Assembly: GCA_037157565.1 (NCBI GenBank)
Contig: JAZHRO010000002.1
Span: 78,108,001-78,172,000, forward strand
Source of the DNA: Thalassia testudinum
Taxonomy: Eukaryota > Streptophyta > Magnoliopsida > Alismatales > Hydrocharitaceae
Length of the DNA: 64,000 nucleotides
Direction of reading: 5' to 3'
Each line of letters begins with the position of its first letter. Positions within the stretch are counted from its first letter, which is position 1. The notes beneath the pieces are model-generated. The model searched no databases. It was not told the DNA's origin and saw nothing but the letters and a program-made list of their open reading frames with translations. The position numbers and the translations under genes were made by a program. Below, piece after piece: positions 1 to 11,594 of the stretch.

Positions 1-1672
1 TTGAGGGAAGACCACATGTGCTGCACTGTGCCAGCAAGACTTTAATCGAACCACAACAAAACTACACTGTCACTAAAAAGGAATTACTTGTTGTAGTTTT
101 TGCTTTGAGAAGTTTAGGTTTTATCTTCTTAGGTCCAAGGTGGTTATTTTCACTAATCACACACCAATGAAGCACCTCATTGCCAAGAAGGATTCTAACT
201 TCTATGCCACATCTGATTAGGTGTATCCTACTCCTTTAAAAGTTTGACTTAGAGATACGTGAGAAGAAAGGAGTAGAGAATGTGGTGGCTGACCACCTAT
301 CTCGCCTTTCCCATGACGATTCTCCATCTGGAGACATTGATGAGACATTCCTTGATGAGATCCTGATAGTACTACAACCAACTTCCCCATAGTATGCTGA
401 CACGGTTAATTACTTGGTCACTGAAGAGACTCCTGGCTCTTGGGATGAGCAGAAAAGAAAGAGATACATTGCCCAAGGTAGATACTTTTACTAGGAAGAG
501 CCAGAATTATTTAGAATTGGACAAGACAAAGTACTGAGATGATATATGCTTGAAGAGGAGCAGCAAAGTGTTTTGAGATTTTGCTATGAGCTTTATTGTG
601 AAGGACACTTTGGTGCTAAGAAAAGAGCTTTTAAGGTTCTCCAATCCATATTTTGGTGGCCTACTTTATTCAAGGATTCTCATAACTCTGTTAAGGCCTG
701 TGTTCAATGGCAACGGACTAGAACAATTGGGAAGAAGAATGAGATGCCCCAACACCTGATCCAAGTTATGGAAATTCTTGATGTATGGGGAATCGACTTT
801 AGAGGCCCCTTCCCTTCGTCCCATGGATATGAGTATATCTTAGTGGCAGCGTACTATGTCTCTAAATGGATAGAGACCATTCCTACGTGCACAAATGACC
901 ACTCTGTGGTACTGAAATTTGTGAAGGCCAATATCATTTCCCACTTCGACTGCCCTAAGACTATTATAAGTGACGAGGGATGTCATTTTTGGAACCACCA
1001 CTTCAATCAAATACTTAAGAGTCTGGGGGTAACTCACAAGATTGCTACCCCTTATCATACCAAACGAGTGGATAGGTTGAAGTATCAAATAGGGAGATGA
1101 AGAATATTTTGGAGAAGATTGTTAAGCCAGATATAAAGGACTAGTCCCAAAAGCTAGATGACGATTTATGGGCATATCGGACAGCCTACAAGACCCCTTT
1201 GGGTATGTCTCCCTTTTAGATTGTGTATGGGAAAGTGTGCCACTTACTCGTTGAGCTTGAACATAGGGCACTTTGGGCTATCCAGAATATCAACATGGAC
1301 TTATAGTAAGCAGGTAAGGCATGACCTTTGGAATTGATTGAGCTTGAGGAGCTGAGGAATGATGCATTTGACACCTCCCAAGCTTACAAAGAGAGAACTA
1401 AGGTCTTGCATAATAAGTACATCCTTAGGAAGACCTTTGAGCCCAACCAACAAGCTTGGCTCTTCAATTCCAAACTTACGTTATTCCCTGGAAAATTGAA
1501 ATCTCGTTGGGATGGGTCATATATAATCACCAAAGTATTTTCGCATGGGGTTGTGGAGATCAAGATCCCCTCCTCTTCAGCAAAGCCTTTTACCATCAAT
1601 GGCCAATGTTTAAAATCATACATTACTTTGGATGGCCATCTAGTTGACGAAGTCACTCTCGAAGAGCCTTAG
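1..1672 (+). pseudogene. Ty3/gypsy (Athila-type) Pol C-terminal remnant: RNase H end, integrase, tail
   Basis: Decayed 3' part of a retrotransposon polyprotein; the 5' part lies outside the window. Positions 1-310 translate in pieces to the end of RNase H (a VTKKELL motif, then VADHLSRL at about 283-305). 546-1078 is integrase: a GHFGAKK...WWP zinc-finger-side motif, then VWGIDFRGPFPSS with a catalytic Asp and IISDEGCHF with the second Asp. The frame shifts near 1078, then continues as YRTAYKTPLGMSPF and ends in KSRWDGSYIITKVF. Stops occur around 1142, 1217 and 1303-1308. The wording of the integrase core is typical of the Athila lineage of plant Ty3/gypsy elements. It is inactive. It matters as the only pol-coding relative of elements A, B and C in the window (see 1724-1762). 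Confidence 0.85.
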
Positions 1673-1723
1673 CTCCTTTTATTCTCCGCATCAGGTAACA
1701 TCTTCCCTTGCCTATTTTATTTT

Positions 1724-1762
1724 CAATGAGGACATTGCTTAACCCAGGCATAGGAGGGTAGG
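1724..1762 (+). promoter_or_regulatory. Conserved hairpin plus G-rich tract after pol
   Basis: CAATG-AGGA-CATTG (1724-1737) forms a short stem with a four-base loop, followed by AGGCATAGGAGGGTAGG. The same arrangement sits downstream of the coding frames of A (10567-10603, minus strand), B (43634-43670) and C (55252-55288). The downstream stretch ending in CATAGCAT also matches B. It may be an internal polypurine priming site or an RNA structure. Function is inferred. Confidence 0.6.
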
Positions 1763-1858
1763 ATCTGAGACATTTTTACATAGCATTATACATATCTGCA
1801 TACATATAGGTGCATTAGTAGTTTTCTTTCTTTCTCTTTTATTTCTTTAAAAAAAAAC

Positions 1859-2840
1859 CTTAGACCCAAGAAGATAAGACCTAAACTTCTCCAAAGCAAA
1901 AACCACAGCAAGTAATTCCTTTTTAGTGACGGTCTAGTTTTGTTGTGGTTCAATTAAAATCTTGCTGGCATAGCGTAGCACATGTGGTCTTCCCTCAACC
2001 CCCTGTCCAAGGACAACTCCCACAACATAATCTGAAGCATCACACATTAGCTCAAATGGGAGTGCCCAGTTAGGAGCTCGAGGAATAGCTAGGCGCAGAA
2101 ATCAAGGCCTCCTTCAGAGTGTGAAAGGTCTCGATGCACTTTGATTAAAATTGAAGGACAAGTCCTTCGGGAGAAGGTCGCAAAGTAGCCTAGATAGTTT
2201 GCTAAAATTCTTAATGAAGCACCTATAAAAGCCTGCATGGCCCAGACAGGATCTAATCTATTTGACATTCATGGGCAATGAGAGTTTCGCAATAGAGTCG
2301 ACTTTCGCCTTGTCTACTTCCATACCCCTCTTAGATACCACATGCCCAAGTACAATGCCTTTCTATACCATGAAGTGGCTTTTCTCCCAGCTAAGGACTA
2401 AACCAGTCTCCTTACATCACTTCAACACATTCTCCAAGTACAAGAGACACTAGCTAAAAGATAAGCCATAAATGGAAAAGTCATCCATAAACACTTTGAC
2501 GCAGTCATCAATCATGTCCGAAAAGATGGACATCATACACTGTGGGAAGGTTGCTGGTGCATTATATAATCCAAACGGCATATGCCTGAATGCAAAAGTG
2601 TCGTAGGGACTAGTAAACGTTATCTTCTCTTAGTCATCAAGGAAGATTGCAACCTGGTTATACCTAGAATATCCATCAAGAAAGTAATAGTACTTATTCC
2701 CTGCCAATTTTTCAAGAATCTGGTCAATAAAAGGCAAAGTAAAGTGATCTTTCTGGGTAGCAGTGTTCAATCTACGGTAGTCTATGCAGATCCTCCATCC
2801 AATTGCAGATCTGGTCACCACTGAAAAAGAAATACTGGGG
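1859..2840 (-). pseudogene. Ty3/gypsy (Athila-type) reverse transcriptase-RNase H remnant, inverted
   Basis: Read on the minus strand from 2840 down, this gives the start of reverse transcriptase: GWRICIDYRRLNTATQKDHF, then LPFIDQILEKLAG and FLDGYSRYNQ. Broken pieces of RT and early RNase H follow down to 1859. The last roughly 140 bases (1859-2000) are an inverted copy of 1-141, so this fragment overlaps and converges on the plus-strand fragment. Upstream of the GWR motif the homology stops abruptly near 2835. Frameshifts and stops are frequent. Same lineage as 1-1672, perhaps the same element rearranged. Confidence 0.8.
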
Positions 2841-4787
2841 ACTAAACACCTCACCTTCCTTTCTTCTTCATCTCCTTCTACTATTACCCACGTAGACGAG
2901 CCCAACATCTTCTTCCCTTGCCACTTCACCTTCTCCTTCTTCTTCTTCATCACCTTCTACTATTACCCATATAGACGAACCCAACATCATCGCCACCTCC
3001 AACAGCTGCCAACACCACCACCGCTCACCTCCTACAAGTCGCCAATGACAACTCCTCACTAGCCGCCAGCACCCCCCTCCACAGCCCCTCGTGGCCATGC
3101 ACGGCTACACGTGCACTGTAGCCAGCAGGTTGCCGCCCACCTACCACCATCCTCATCGCCAATCAACCACCGGCGACCATCTTGGCCCACACCGAGATCA
3201 CCAACGCGAAGCCCTCACTCTGATGCACCTTCCCTGAGCTCCTCGTAGCCAACCAAGCCTTCTCCCTCACATGTGAGCCTCAACCATAACTCCCCTATTT
3301 CTCAACAGTAAATAGGGGTATTAAAAATTACATTCCCATGCACTCAACCAATTAATTTTAATAAATATATATTGAGTGAACTTGGTCGCACACCCCTCAC
3401 TTTCTCTCTTTCTCATGCAGTTCTCTCTTCTCTTGCTTATTCTCTTGTTATTTTATCTCTATCTTTCAAACAAGTGCCATGAATAGTTCAGAGGATAAAT
3501 AATCTCTCATTTGACTTAGAAACATTATCGTTATATTTGCAAAATTCATGTGAGCTTGATATCTCATTTATGAATCCCTCTATTTGTGAACATTATTGCA
3601 TGCAATCATTTGTATGGCATTTCTGACATAAACAGGAATTTTATGTGAACATTCTGTGTGAAACATTTGTGAGCATTTATTAAATCTATTCCTTCTTATG
3701 GGTACGACCTAACCAATCCGTGGTTGATTTCATTTAAGTTTTGATAGTCAATTTTCCACCAAGCAAAAATTACAGTGACACGATATTTCATGTTCAAGAT
3801 TTTATCCAAAGTAAAAATAAATTTGTTAATGATGCCACATGGCACCATCACAACCGCTCAAGCCACCCGCAAGCCCATCTCCATCCGCGCATCCCGTCAA
3901 TGCTGGTGGATTTTAATCATAGTCGTCCAATAGGCCACGGATGGCCACGATCTTGCCATGTCGACGCACACCGCACTTCACACAATCAACGAGTGCGTGC
4001 TTGCATGATCATAGCCGAACAATCAAGATCACGCGACCACAATCATGCCACGTGGTGCACCGGATGACAAGAGGTACGATATGCTCAATTAGTGAATCGC
4101 AACCACTGTGCAATCACGATCGGCCATTGGTGATCCAATGGTCCACGTCACCCCAGCACCCGTGTCGCACATCTCTAAAGGGTGAAACCTCGCGAGACAA
4201 TGACCGTTGGATTCTCATCCAACGGTCGAGATCTCACATGCCCCCACAGTTTGATCACCATCCAACGAACGTGGCATGCCCTTAGCATAGCGGTCGAATG
4301 CATGCTTCTCAAACGACTGACGCGAGTTCGACCCACAATTTGCCTCACAAGCACGGATTAAATACCATCTCTCAATCGTGAGCAGACAAACACGATAGTG
4401 CCACGTCTCCGAAGGCGTGCCATCACAGACAAAGGCGAGCGACCTCTATGTGTTTCCAACTGTGAGATCGTGTCAGGTGGAGATGGAGGTGCTATGTGGC
4501 GCAAGCAGATGAGAGTGCACGATACATGCAAATGTATGCATGTTAGGCTCAATTTTGAAGTGCGTGATCTCACACGATCGTGGCCATTCATCAAGCATCG
4601 GACAACTGTCATTTTTTCGCGTTGTGCCAAAGATGTTGCATGCACTACCAGTGCGAGCATTGTGTTGTACACCGCTGTGCGTGAGCATGGCACATGCACC
4701 CATGTTCGTTGCATGCATTGAAGGCTCCTTGTGTGCCAAATGCCCTTTCAAACCCTTTTCCACCACCTATAAAAGCCCTCCTACTAC
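2841..4787. other. Repeat debris without a gene; possible old LTR
   Basis: No coding frame is believable here. 2866-2985 holds an imperfect direct repeat (CTACTATTACCCA...GACGA.CCCAACATC, twice). 3741-4787 is GC-richer and ends with a TATA-like TATAAAA at 4768-4774. The sequence resumes beyond the MITE at 18364 and includes at 18651-18677 a TTCGACCTGGGTGAG stretch like the 3' LTR module of the other elements. I suspect a disrupted Athila-like LTR spanning about 3742-4787 and 18364-18700, but found no paired ends or TSD. Confidence 0.35.
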
Positions 4788-5054
4788 TAGGGATGCAAAC
4801 TGGTTTAGCTCGGGTCAAGTTTGGCTAAACCCATACCCATTTCCATTTACAAAATTCATACCTATACCCTACCCATTTACTCATCAGGTATAAAAATTCA
4901 AATCCATACACATACCCATCTACCCATCGGGTACCTATTTATAAATTAATCTTACAATTAAATCATGCCCAAATTAGAGTTAAAGAAGAAAAAACATCTA
5001 TAACACGATTTATCAATTGTTTATTTTTAATATGCCTAAAACATAAGTGCTTAG

Positions 5055-6593
5055 TGATTGGGACAGATTCACAAGTGAAAAGGATTGAATTTGGAAAATG
5101 TGTTGTCGTAGTTCCATTCGCGAGAAAATCCGTCGATCAGATAAAATTTATAACCGAAACTCGAAAAGTGAGTTCCGAGTCAAACACGAGGAGGCAAACA
5201 TTTGGTTTTAAAAAAATCCGCATTTCGCTTTTATTTGTTTTTGTTGTTTTCATCTTTTCTAATTTTTTTGGTATTTTTAGCAAGCAAGAGATTAGGTCGA
5301 TGGATTCTTATCTAACTAATCTACTTGCAAAATATAAGAAAGAGAGAGAGAAACAATCACATATATTTCTGAAGCAAATGTTTTCTACAACTAAGAAAGT
5401 GGGAAAGATTACACTACGAAAGCAAAAAGAAAGATATAGGTGAGAGAATCCCCCTCGAAAGTTGCTCAGAGGACGACTCGCTCTAACGTTGCCTAGAGGA
5501 AGGTGGTGAGGAGTGGGACGAATAAGGACAGAGCTGGAGGATGGAGGGCAGGGTAGGACGGCGTCACGGCAAGGATCTTCATCCTGAAGGGAGGTGAGAA
5601 GACAGCCACAGGATGCTCCACGAAGGGGGATGAGAGGTGGGAAAAATATTTGATTTCTACTCTAGAGGAGCATCCCGTGCTTGGGACAAGCTCCCTCTAG
5701 AGCCTTGGAGGTGGTAAGAGGAAGAAAGGAAGAGATTAAGAAGAGTGGGGGGGCAGGGGTCCTTTTATGGTGGAGGAAAGAATCAAATTCGTATACAGGA
5801 CATTTAGTGATGGCCATAAACGTCGTTGAAGATCCGCCTCAAATGTCGCTGAAGATCCCGCACCAACCCTCGCCCCCGCTGGCACGCGCATCACATGCCT
5901 CTACTGGCGCACTGCTAGCACGTGCTCCATGCATCCTTGTCGCATGCCTACGCGCGCTACGTGCCTATGCGCCTCACGCCTACGCACGCTGCTGCTACTA
6001 CCGCTGCCGCTGCCTTGCACGCTGTGCTACTGTGCTTGCGTGCATGCATGCCTTCGCACACGCACGCACCCTCACTGCTGTGCGCATGCGGTGGCGTGTG
6101 CGTGCACATGGGCAGCCTGGGTTGCGCCATGTGGCGCAACCTAGGCCATCCATCTTCTTTCTATTGTAGGGGTAGCTACAGAGGTCGGATTGAGTCGATT
6201 TTCACTCCATTGGGCTACGATCGTCGACCCGAATCCATCAACGTGGTTGGATTTGTCATTTAAAGCTCTGAATTACGTCACCTAGTCCCTTGGCCGTTGA
6301 TCTTCCTCGGACTGCATATGGTGCTACAGGACTCCAATCAAGGCGATTTCGGAGGCGTTGGACATCGATCGTCGTCCTGATCATATCCGTATGGTCGAAT
6401 CATCAATTTGAGGCTCTGAAATAAATCTCCTTCTCTCCTACCCACAAAAAGGACACAATTAACCTAAAATATACACAACTACTCTAAATGCAGAATGATG
6501 CATGCTATGAAATATTTATAATATGGAATGCAACTCTAACCCTAGGAACATGCATAAATAGGCATTTTAACCTAAATGGATATGTTTACATCA
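5055..6593 (-). repeat. Element A 3' LTR
   Basis: 1539 bp, TG...CA. It pairs with 16404-17927. In transcript sense (minus) it holds a damaged TATA (CCATAAAAGG, around 5763-5770), ACGTCG-type repeats at about 5818-5857 and the R/U5 module at 5152-5198. The GC-rich, CA-rich block at 5870-6130 produces overlapping open frames rich in Ala, His and Cys that are not genes. Confidence 0.9.
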
Positions 6594-6606
6594 TACCCCC
6601 ATGCCT
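6594..6606 (-). promoter_or_regulatory. Element A polypurine tract
   Basis: Minus-strand GGCATGGGGGTA directly abuts the 3' LTR. The same string precedes the right LTRs of B (44758-44773) and C (56613-56625). It is the expected plus-strand priming site. Confidence 0.7.
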
Positions 6607-7180
6607 ATCTTTTGCTAGTCCCTAGCAAAATTAAACTACATGCTATGTATAAAAGCAGAATTAGGACTTGATCTCTTAGGCTTAAGTCGTTTATTAACAG
6701 TAGAAAATTTTAACTAAGGTCCTAAACTACGAAAACTCAATACTACCTGGGTGTCTGCCAGAATGCAGACCGCCCAAGTCCTCACCTTATTTGAAAAGGG
6801 AAGATACATTTTTTTGTTTTTTCTTCTTTTCTAATTTTTTTGGACTTTTGGAGTTTGAGTTTTGGGATAATTTCTTACGGCTACCCGACCTACCCAAGAC
6901 TCAAAAAGGACTCTAAGTGCTAAGCATCTTGTGAAAGGGTGATAGACTCACTAGCCGACCATTAAAATGGACTTCAAGTTTCTACGACCCTTGGTGCCCT
7001 TAAAGATTTCTGCCTAGAGGTTTATCTTTCCGATCAGTAGCTTTCTCCCTACTTTTTTTACTTTTTTATGGGGTCAACACAAGGGAGAACCCAGTGTATA
7101 TCTCCCCGATTTATTCTACTTCCCCGCTTCTTCCCTAAGTGTTTTGGGAATTATTTATGCATTTTTATGAGCTGGGCTCT

Positions 7181-7437
7181 GGACAACCGGCTAATGGGCT
7201 GTTACCCACGGTAACTTGTCAACCATACTCGTGCGGTGAAGTGTAGTTTTATTTTTTTATTTTTTATTTTCTCCTTTTTCTTTTTTTTTCCTTTTTGGGT
7301 ACTTTCTTTTCTTTTTCCTAAGTAGGTGGCTTCCCTGATCTAAGAGTTACCTAAAGGCAGTATGAAGAGAATAGTCGTGTGGCTAGGCTTTGGACAACCA
7401 GCCGATGAGCTATTACCACCGAGAACTTGCCAACCAT
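7181..7437 (-). repeat. Two copies of a 46-nt hairpin-bearing module in element A 3' untranslated region
   Basis: 7181-7226 and 7392-7437 are related copies (GGACAACC.GC..ATG.GCT...TTACC...). The first contains a GTTACC-CAC-GGTAAC stem. They hold the same position relative to the polypurine tract as the 33-nt modules of elements B and C, though the sequence differs. The rest of 6607-7690 is unexplained untranslated sequence with T-rich runs. Confidence 0.5.
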
Positions 7438-8632
7438 ACCACCATAGATAATTCATTAGCTACCCAATTTCTGTAAAAACTGCTGGAAAGTGAGTCAGTG
7501 CAAATAGTGTGTAGATGCTTAAATGTAAAATCCCCTCAAATCAGAGGTGGGTTGATAAGTCGTGTACTTATCATCCCAATTTATTCACCAAATTAAAGTA
7601 AAATTACTTGGTGAGGACTTGAAACTATGTCCACATTCGAGTGGACACCTAAGCTAATTAAGTCCGAAGACCTGAAGAGTCTAAGTGTTTAGGTCTGATG
7701 AGAGCCTCATCATGAGCCATAACTAGCTCATTTTGACCCAATAAAGAATATAAAAGCTCCTACATAACCTAGAAGAAGGCCTAACTAAAGGAACAAGTGC
7801 TCTGAGAAGAAAACATGAAATAAAGGTTAAAACTGTAATTTTACCATTGCAGTACATAAACAGGATTTCTCAGAGGAAAAACATAAGTCAAATGGTATAA
7901 ATGAGATAAAAAGAGGGTTGAGTCAATCAGAAATGGGTTCATGTGCAATCTAGGAATTAAATGACACCTGGTAACCCTAAAACAGACCCGCTTTAATTAA
8001 CAAGGTTCCGGTCAGAACAAAAAATAAGTAAACCCTCTAAAAATCATGGAAAAACATCCTCTAGGGTTTGGAACATTTAATTTGGCCTTTGGAACCTAGT
8101 TTGACCTAGATGAGGGTCCTAGCTCTTCAATTAACCTAATTTAGGTTTTTACGCAAAATGTCCAGTCAAACGAGGTCAAACTTGAAATCCAACTTTGCCA
8201 TTGGATTCCTTAGGTCTAAATTAGGTTTATACCAAAATTTGGACCTAAGGAGAGGTCATCTTGACCTACTTTGCAATTTAGTACACCCAAATCACAAATA
8301 GGTCCCTATCTTTTGAATATCCTTGCAAAGAGCCCCCCAAGTTCTTCGCCCCCTTTGCAATCCGGTCCTGCCTCCATTGTTAGGGCAGAACCGAGCTCCG
8401 GCGAGGTTCAGAGAGGGATTGCTCTCTAATCCCTCAGAGATTCCCTCCCAGAAATGGAAGGGGGATTCTCTGAGGAATTCCCTTCCTTATAAAGCCAATT
8501 ACAATCGCTGGTGTGAACCCAATCTCTCATGGGAACGCACGAGAGATTTGGGTATCCACCTTCCTTCCATCTCTGGCAAGCCGGCAGCGTTAATTGCGCG
8601 CTCTCCACGCGCTGACAGGAGCGGCCAGCACC

Positions 8633-8639
8633 TATAAAA
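8633..8639 (+). promoter_or_regulatory. TATA box of solo LTR C1
   Basis: CCTATAAAAT followed by a C-rich stretch. It aligns with TATAAAA at 50056 and 57564 in the LTRs of element C. Confidence 0.6.
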
Positions 8640-10149
8640 TACCCCCCAGACCCTGCCGCAGAAGGCGAGCTTGATTTGGCCGAGTGTCCACCCCCAATTC
8701 GTCTCCTCCTGCCCGGCCAAAAGTCCCAGCAAGCTCCGGCGAGCCCCCCTCCCCTCCCTCTTCGCTCTGCCACAAAACCAGTGGCAGAGTTAGCTTCCTG
8801 ACTTCCCTCCACGTCGCGCAGTACCCACGCACGCCACCTCAGCCCCGTCGTCGTCGCCGTTCTCCCCCACTGGGCATCATCTTCTCCGGCGACAGCAGGT
8901 ACTGCTGTCCGCCTTCCGTCCCCTTTCGTCCTTACAATTAGGTTAGAACTCCTCTCCATCCTCTCCTCTCTCTTTTCCCCCTGTTATCTCATCTGATTAC
9001 CCCTCGACCGACGCTAACCACCCTCATCTTCCACATCACCGACCGACCTCCGGCGAGCCGCTTCCACCATTCCATCCCCCCACACGGCTCGCCAACCACC
9101 TCGAGAGCTCCGCCTCACCACCAGGAACTCGCTCCACCCCACAACTGCCACTCCAGACCTCCATAATCACCCCCCGAACAACCCACCATCTTCGGCCACA
9201 GGTTGACCTAGGCACGCACGCCTAGGCCGACCTGCGGCCTGCAGCATCGTCCACCACCTTCGCCGTGCCACGGCGAAGGTCTCTAGCTGATCTGATTGGG
9301 CCGAGAGGCTTGTTTTGTGCATGACAGTGTTTGAGCTCCTACCGCCATGGACGACCTTTGATGAAGCTCCAACGAAGCTCCAGGCACCCGATCTCCCATC
9401 TTACAGGTGCTGCATACTCGCGCGAGTGTCGCGAGGTGAGGGAGTCCAGCAAGGAGCGCCAGCAGAGCCAGCAGCTGTGGCATTTGCACGCAGGTCTGCG
9501 GGCATGCGCAAAGGCAAGGCGGAACCTTTAGTCCCACATCGTGGAATCGCGAGGTGCGGGCATACCATAAATTGAATTTGTGCTTTATTCTCATTGCCTT
9601 CGTAAGCACAGGGGTGAGGTCCCTCACTGACCCCACACCCGCCTCATCCGCAGCTTGACCACGCGGATCTGGCGGATCCGACCCGACCTAAACCTACGCA
9701 CTCCTCGCGCATCACACCACCTACAGGTGCACATGGTCCCGGGTACGATCCGACCCGATTATGGCTGTGGCTCTGGGAGAGCGTCCCTGAGTGAATTGCT
9801 TGAGAGAGAGAGATGCGTGGGTAGAGGGAGAAAGGGTAGGTTTTGCTCTGTGTAGGCACAGGCTGAACCCTGAGGAAGAAAGACTTGGTCGCGAGAAGGA
9901 AAAGAAAGAAGGAAGAAGGAAAGGTAAGAAGAATTGAGAGACCAAAGAAGAAAGAAAGAAGCCTTCGCAGGAGAAGAAGAAGGAGCAAGACAGAGAAGAA
10001 ACAAGGCAGAGAAGAAGAAGAAAGAAAGAAGCCTTCGCAGGAGAAGAAGAAAGAGAAGAAAAGAAAGCAAACACAGCAACAGAAAAAGAAGAAACAGAGA
10101 GACTGCAGAGGAAGAAGAATAATCAAGAAGAAAAGGGAACATACTTTTA

Positions 10150-10177
10150 AGACGTCTGATCTTGTGATCAGACGTCC
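10150..10177. promoter_or_regulatory. AGACGTCT inverted pair in C1
   Basis: AGACGTCTGATC, a TTGT spacer, then GATCAGACGTCC: 12-bp arms with one mismatch, each arm containing the C-box palindrome GACGTC. The copies in element C (51620-51647, 60534-60562) are partly mutated. Confidence 0.65.
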
Positions 10178-10566
10178 AATTTCATTTCTTTTTGTCCTAA
10201 CTACTTTTAATCGCATACATTCATAGTTGAATTGATATTTTGAGTAAATTAGAGTGTTCAATTACATTTTGACTGGTAGTAAATTCCATTTGCTCCCTGT
10301 GATCGACCTCGGATACTCCGGTTTTCGAGTAATAAAATTCTTTATATTTGTTTAAACGTTTTGTCGGTTGTACTACAATGTGATATACTTTAAACCTGCA
10401 CAAAATGTTGACAACAAGGTCCTATCGTATCGTTTCCTAAAGTTAATAACTTCCAAATGCCTAAGTTCTCTTCTCCTAATTTTTTTTTCTTTTTGAATTT
10501 TCATTTTTTTTAAGAAACTAAAAGAAATTCTATGGAGTTAACAAAATGATTTCAGGAATTAATTAT

Positions 10567-10603
10567 CCACCCCCCATGCCTAAATGATGCAATGTCCTCA
10601 TTG
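10567..10603 (-). promoter_or_regulatory. Conserved hairpin plus G-rich tract, element A
   Basis: On the minus strand CAATG-AGGA-CATTG is followed by GGCATGGGGGGTGG, as in the pol-bearing fragment at 1724-1762 and in B and C. It lies about 290 bases downstream of the acidic frame. Confidence 0.6.
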
Positions 10604-10888
10604 TAAAAATAAAGACATGAAAAGGATGGAGTAAACAGAATATCACCTGAATTTCATGACAATCAAGTCAGCTTTGCAGAGAATGTGGAATATACACACG
10701 TGCTAAATTTATTGCCTTCAACTAGGCATAAAATACAAACAAAGGTGTCCACAAATACAAACAAAGGTGTCCACAGAAGAAATTAGGAATTCATAAGTGC
10801 AAATCAGAATCAAAATAAAAATATTGATCACAAGACTTGCCAATAGGTGTCCACAAATGTGGACCAGATTATGGTGCAGACCCATGCC

Positions 10889-11594
10889 CTAGGGTCGAGT
10901 GGTTCTCAGGTTCTGAGTGAAAATCACCCAAAATCGAAGATTGTTGAGCTTGTGGGGCTGGGCCTGTGGTTTTGTAGTATGCAACCCAAGACCAAAGTGT
11001 CGAACAATGGGTAGAGATGGTTCAATAGGTTTGGATGTCCTTTTAGATTTCAACTCAAAAAGGTAATCAATGATTCTGAGCTTGGGTTGCATCTCAAAGA
11101 TATTATAAGGGTCCTGATAAAAAGTTGGTGGTTTTAGGTCAATAGGAAGCCTTAAATCCAAAATTGTGTTTCCCTCTAAGTTAGCCTTCCAATTTTTCAT
11201 TGCCAAATTCCTATCCTCTAAAATCAATATTTCCGAGACCTCCAAATCGTTGTACACCCCATCTAAAGTACCCAAGTCCAACATTTGTGGTTGAATCAGG
11301 ATTGACTTGGGTACAATGATTTCCGAATCAAAATCAATCCCTTTGGGATGTGATTGAGGGATGGGGCTACTGATTGAATCTTCTAGTAAATGAGGATTCA
11401 AATCCTCCAAGTTAGCCCCAACCAAATCCAAATCTTTAATAATTGGGCTATCAAATGGTTCATCATACTCCTCGAGCCTGTTTGCCTCACTAAAATCGTT
11501 TTCCTTAACTTCAAATGAGACATCACTCAGAGATTCCTCATCCTCATAATTAAATAATTCTTGATCCTCATTTATATATGTCTCAAAATCATGT
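10889..11594 (-). pseudogene. Element A acidic protein remnant, function unknown
   Basis: A minus-strand frame open from 11594 to 10889 (about 235 codons). It is rich in Asp, Glu, Leu and Pro, has no ATG at its head and a stop at 11595-11597. Further coding-like pieces upstream (11598-12224, and 14921-15200 beyond D1) are Pro/Tyr/Gln-rich but out of frame or broken by stops. The C-terminal part has a HFGLGLHTTKPQAQPHKL stretch; element C has an IGFGLHHQ stretch near its own C-terminus, which hints at shared origin. No Pfam-like motif is recognised. It occupies the place of gag-pol in a non-autonomous element. Confidence 0.5.

Larger units (their letters stand above)
7696..10416 (+). mobile_element. 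Solo LTR C1 (element C family)
   Basis: A 2721-bp sequence beginning TGATGAG and ending ACAACA, bounded by perfect AGGTC duplications (7691-7695, 10417-10421). It is similar throughout to the LTRs of element C, with no internal region, so it is a solo LTR left by LTR-LTR recombination. Parts: inverted repeats around 8427-8480 and 8517-8555, TATAAAA at 8633-8639, a purine-only GAAGAAG-type tract at about 9885-10135, an AGACGTCT inverted pair at 10150-10177 and the R/U5 module at 10291-10338. Open frames here (for example 8426-8959 minus, 9644-10261 minus) come from composition bias. Confidence 0.9.

Noticed and set aside
9644..10261. 205-codon Phe/Leu/Ser-rich minus frame resembling a membrane protein
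   Set aside because: It is the complement of the purine tract in solo LTR C1. Equivalent frames at 51176-51659 have the same cause.
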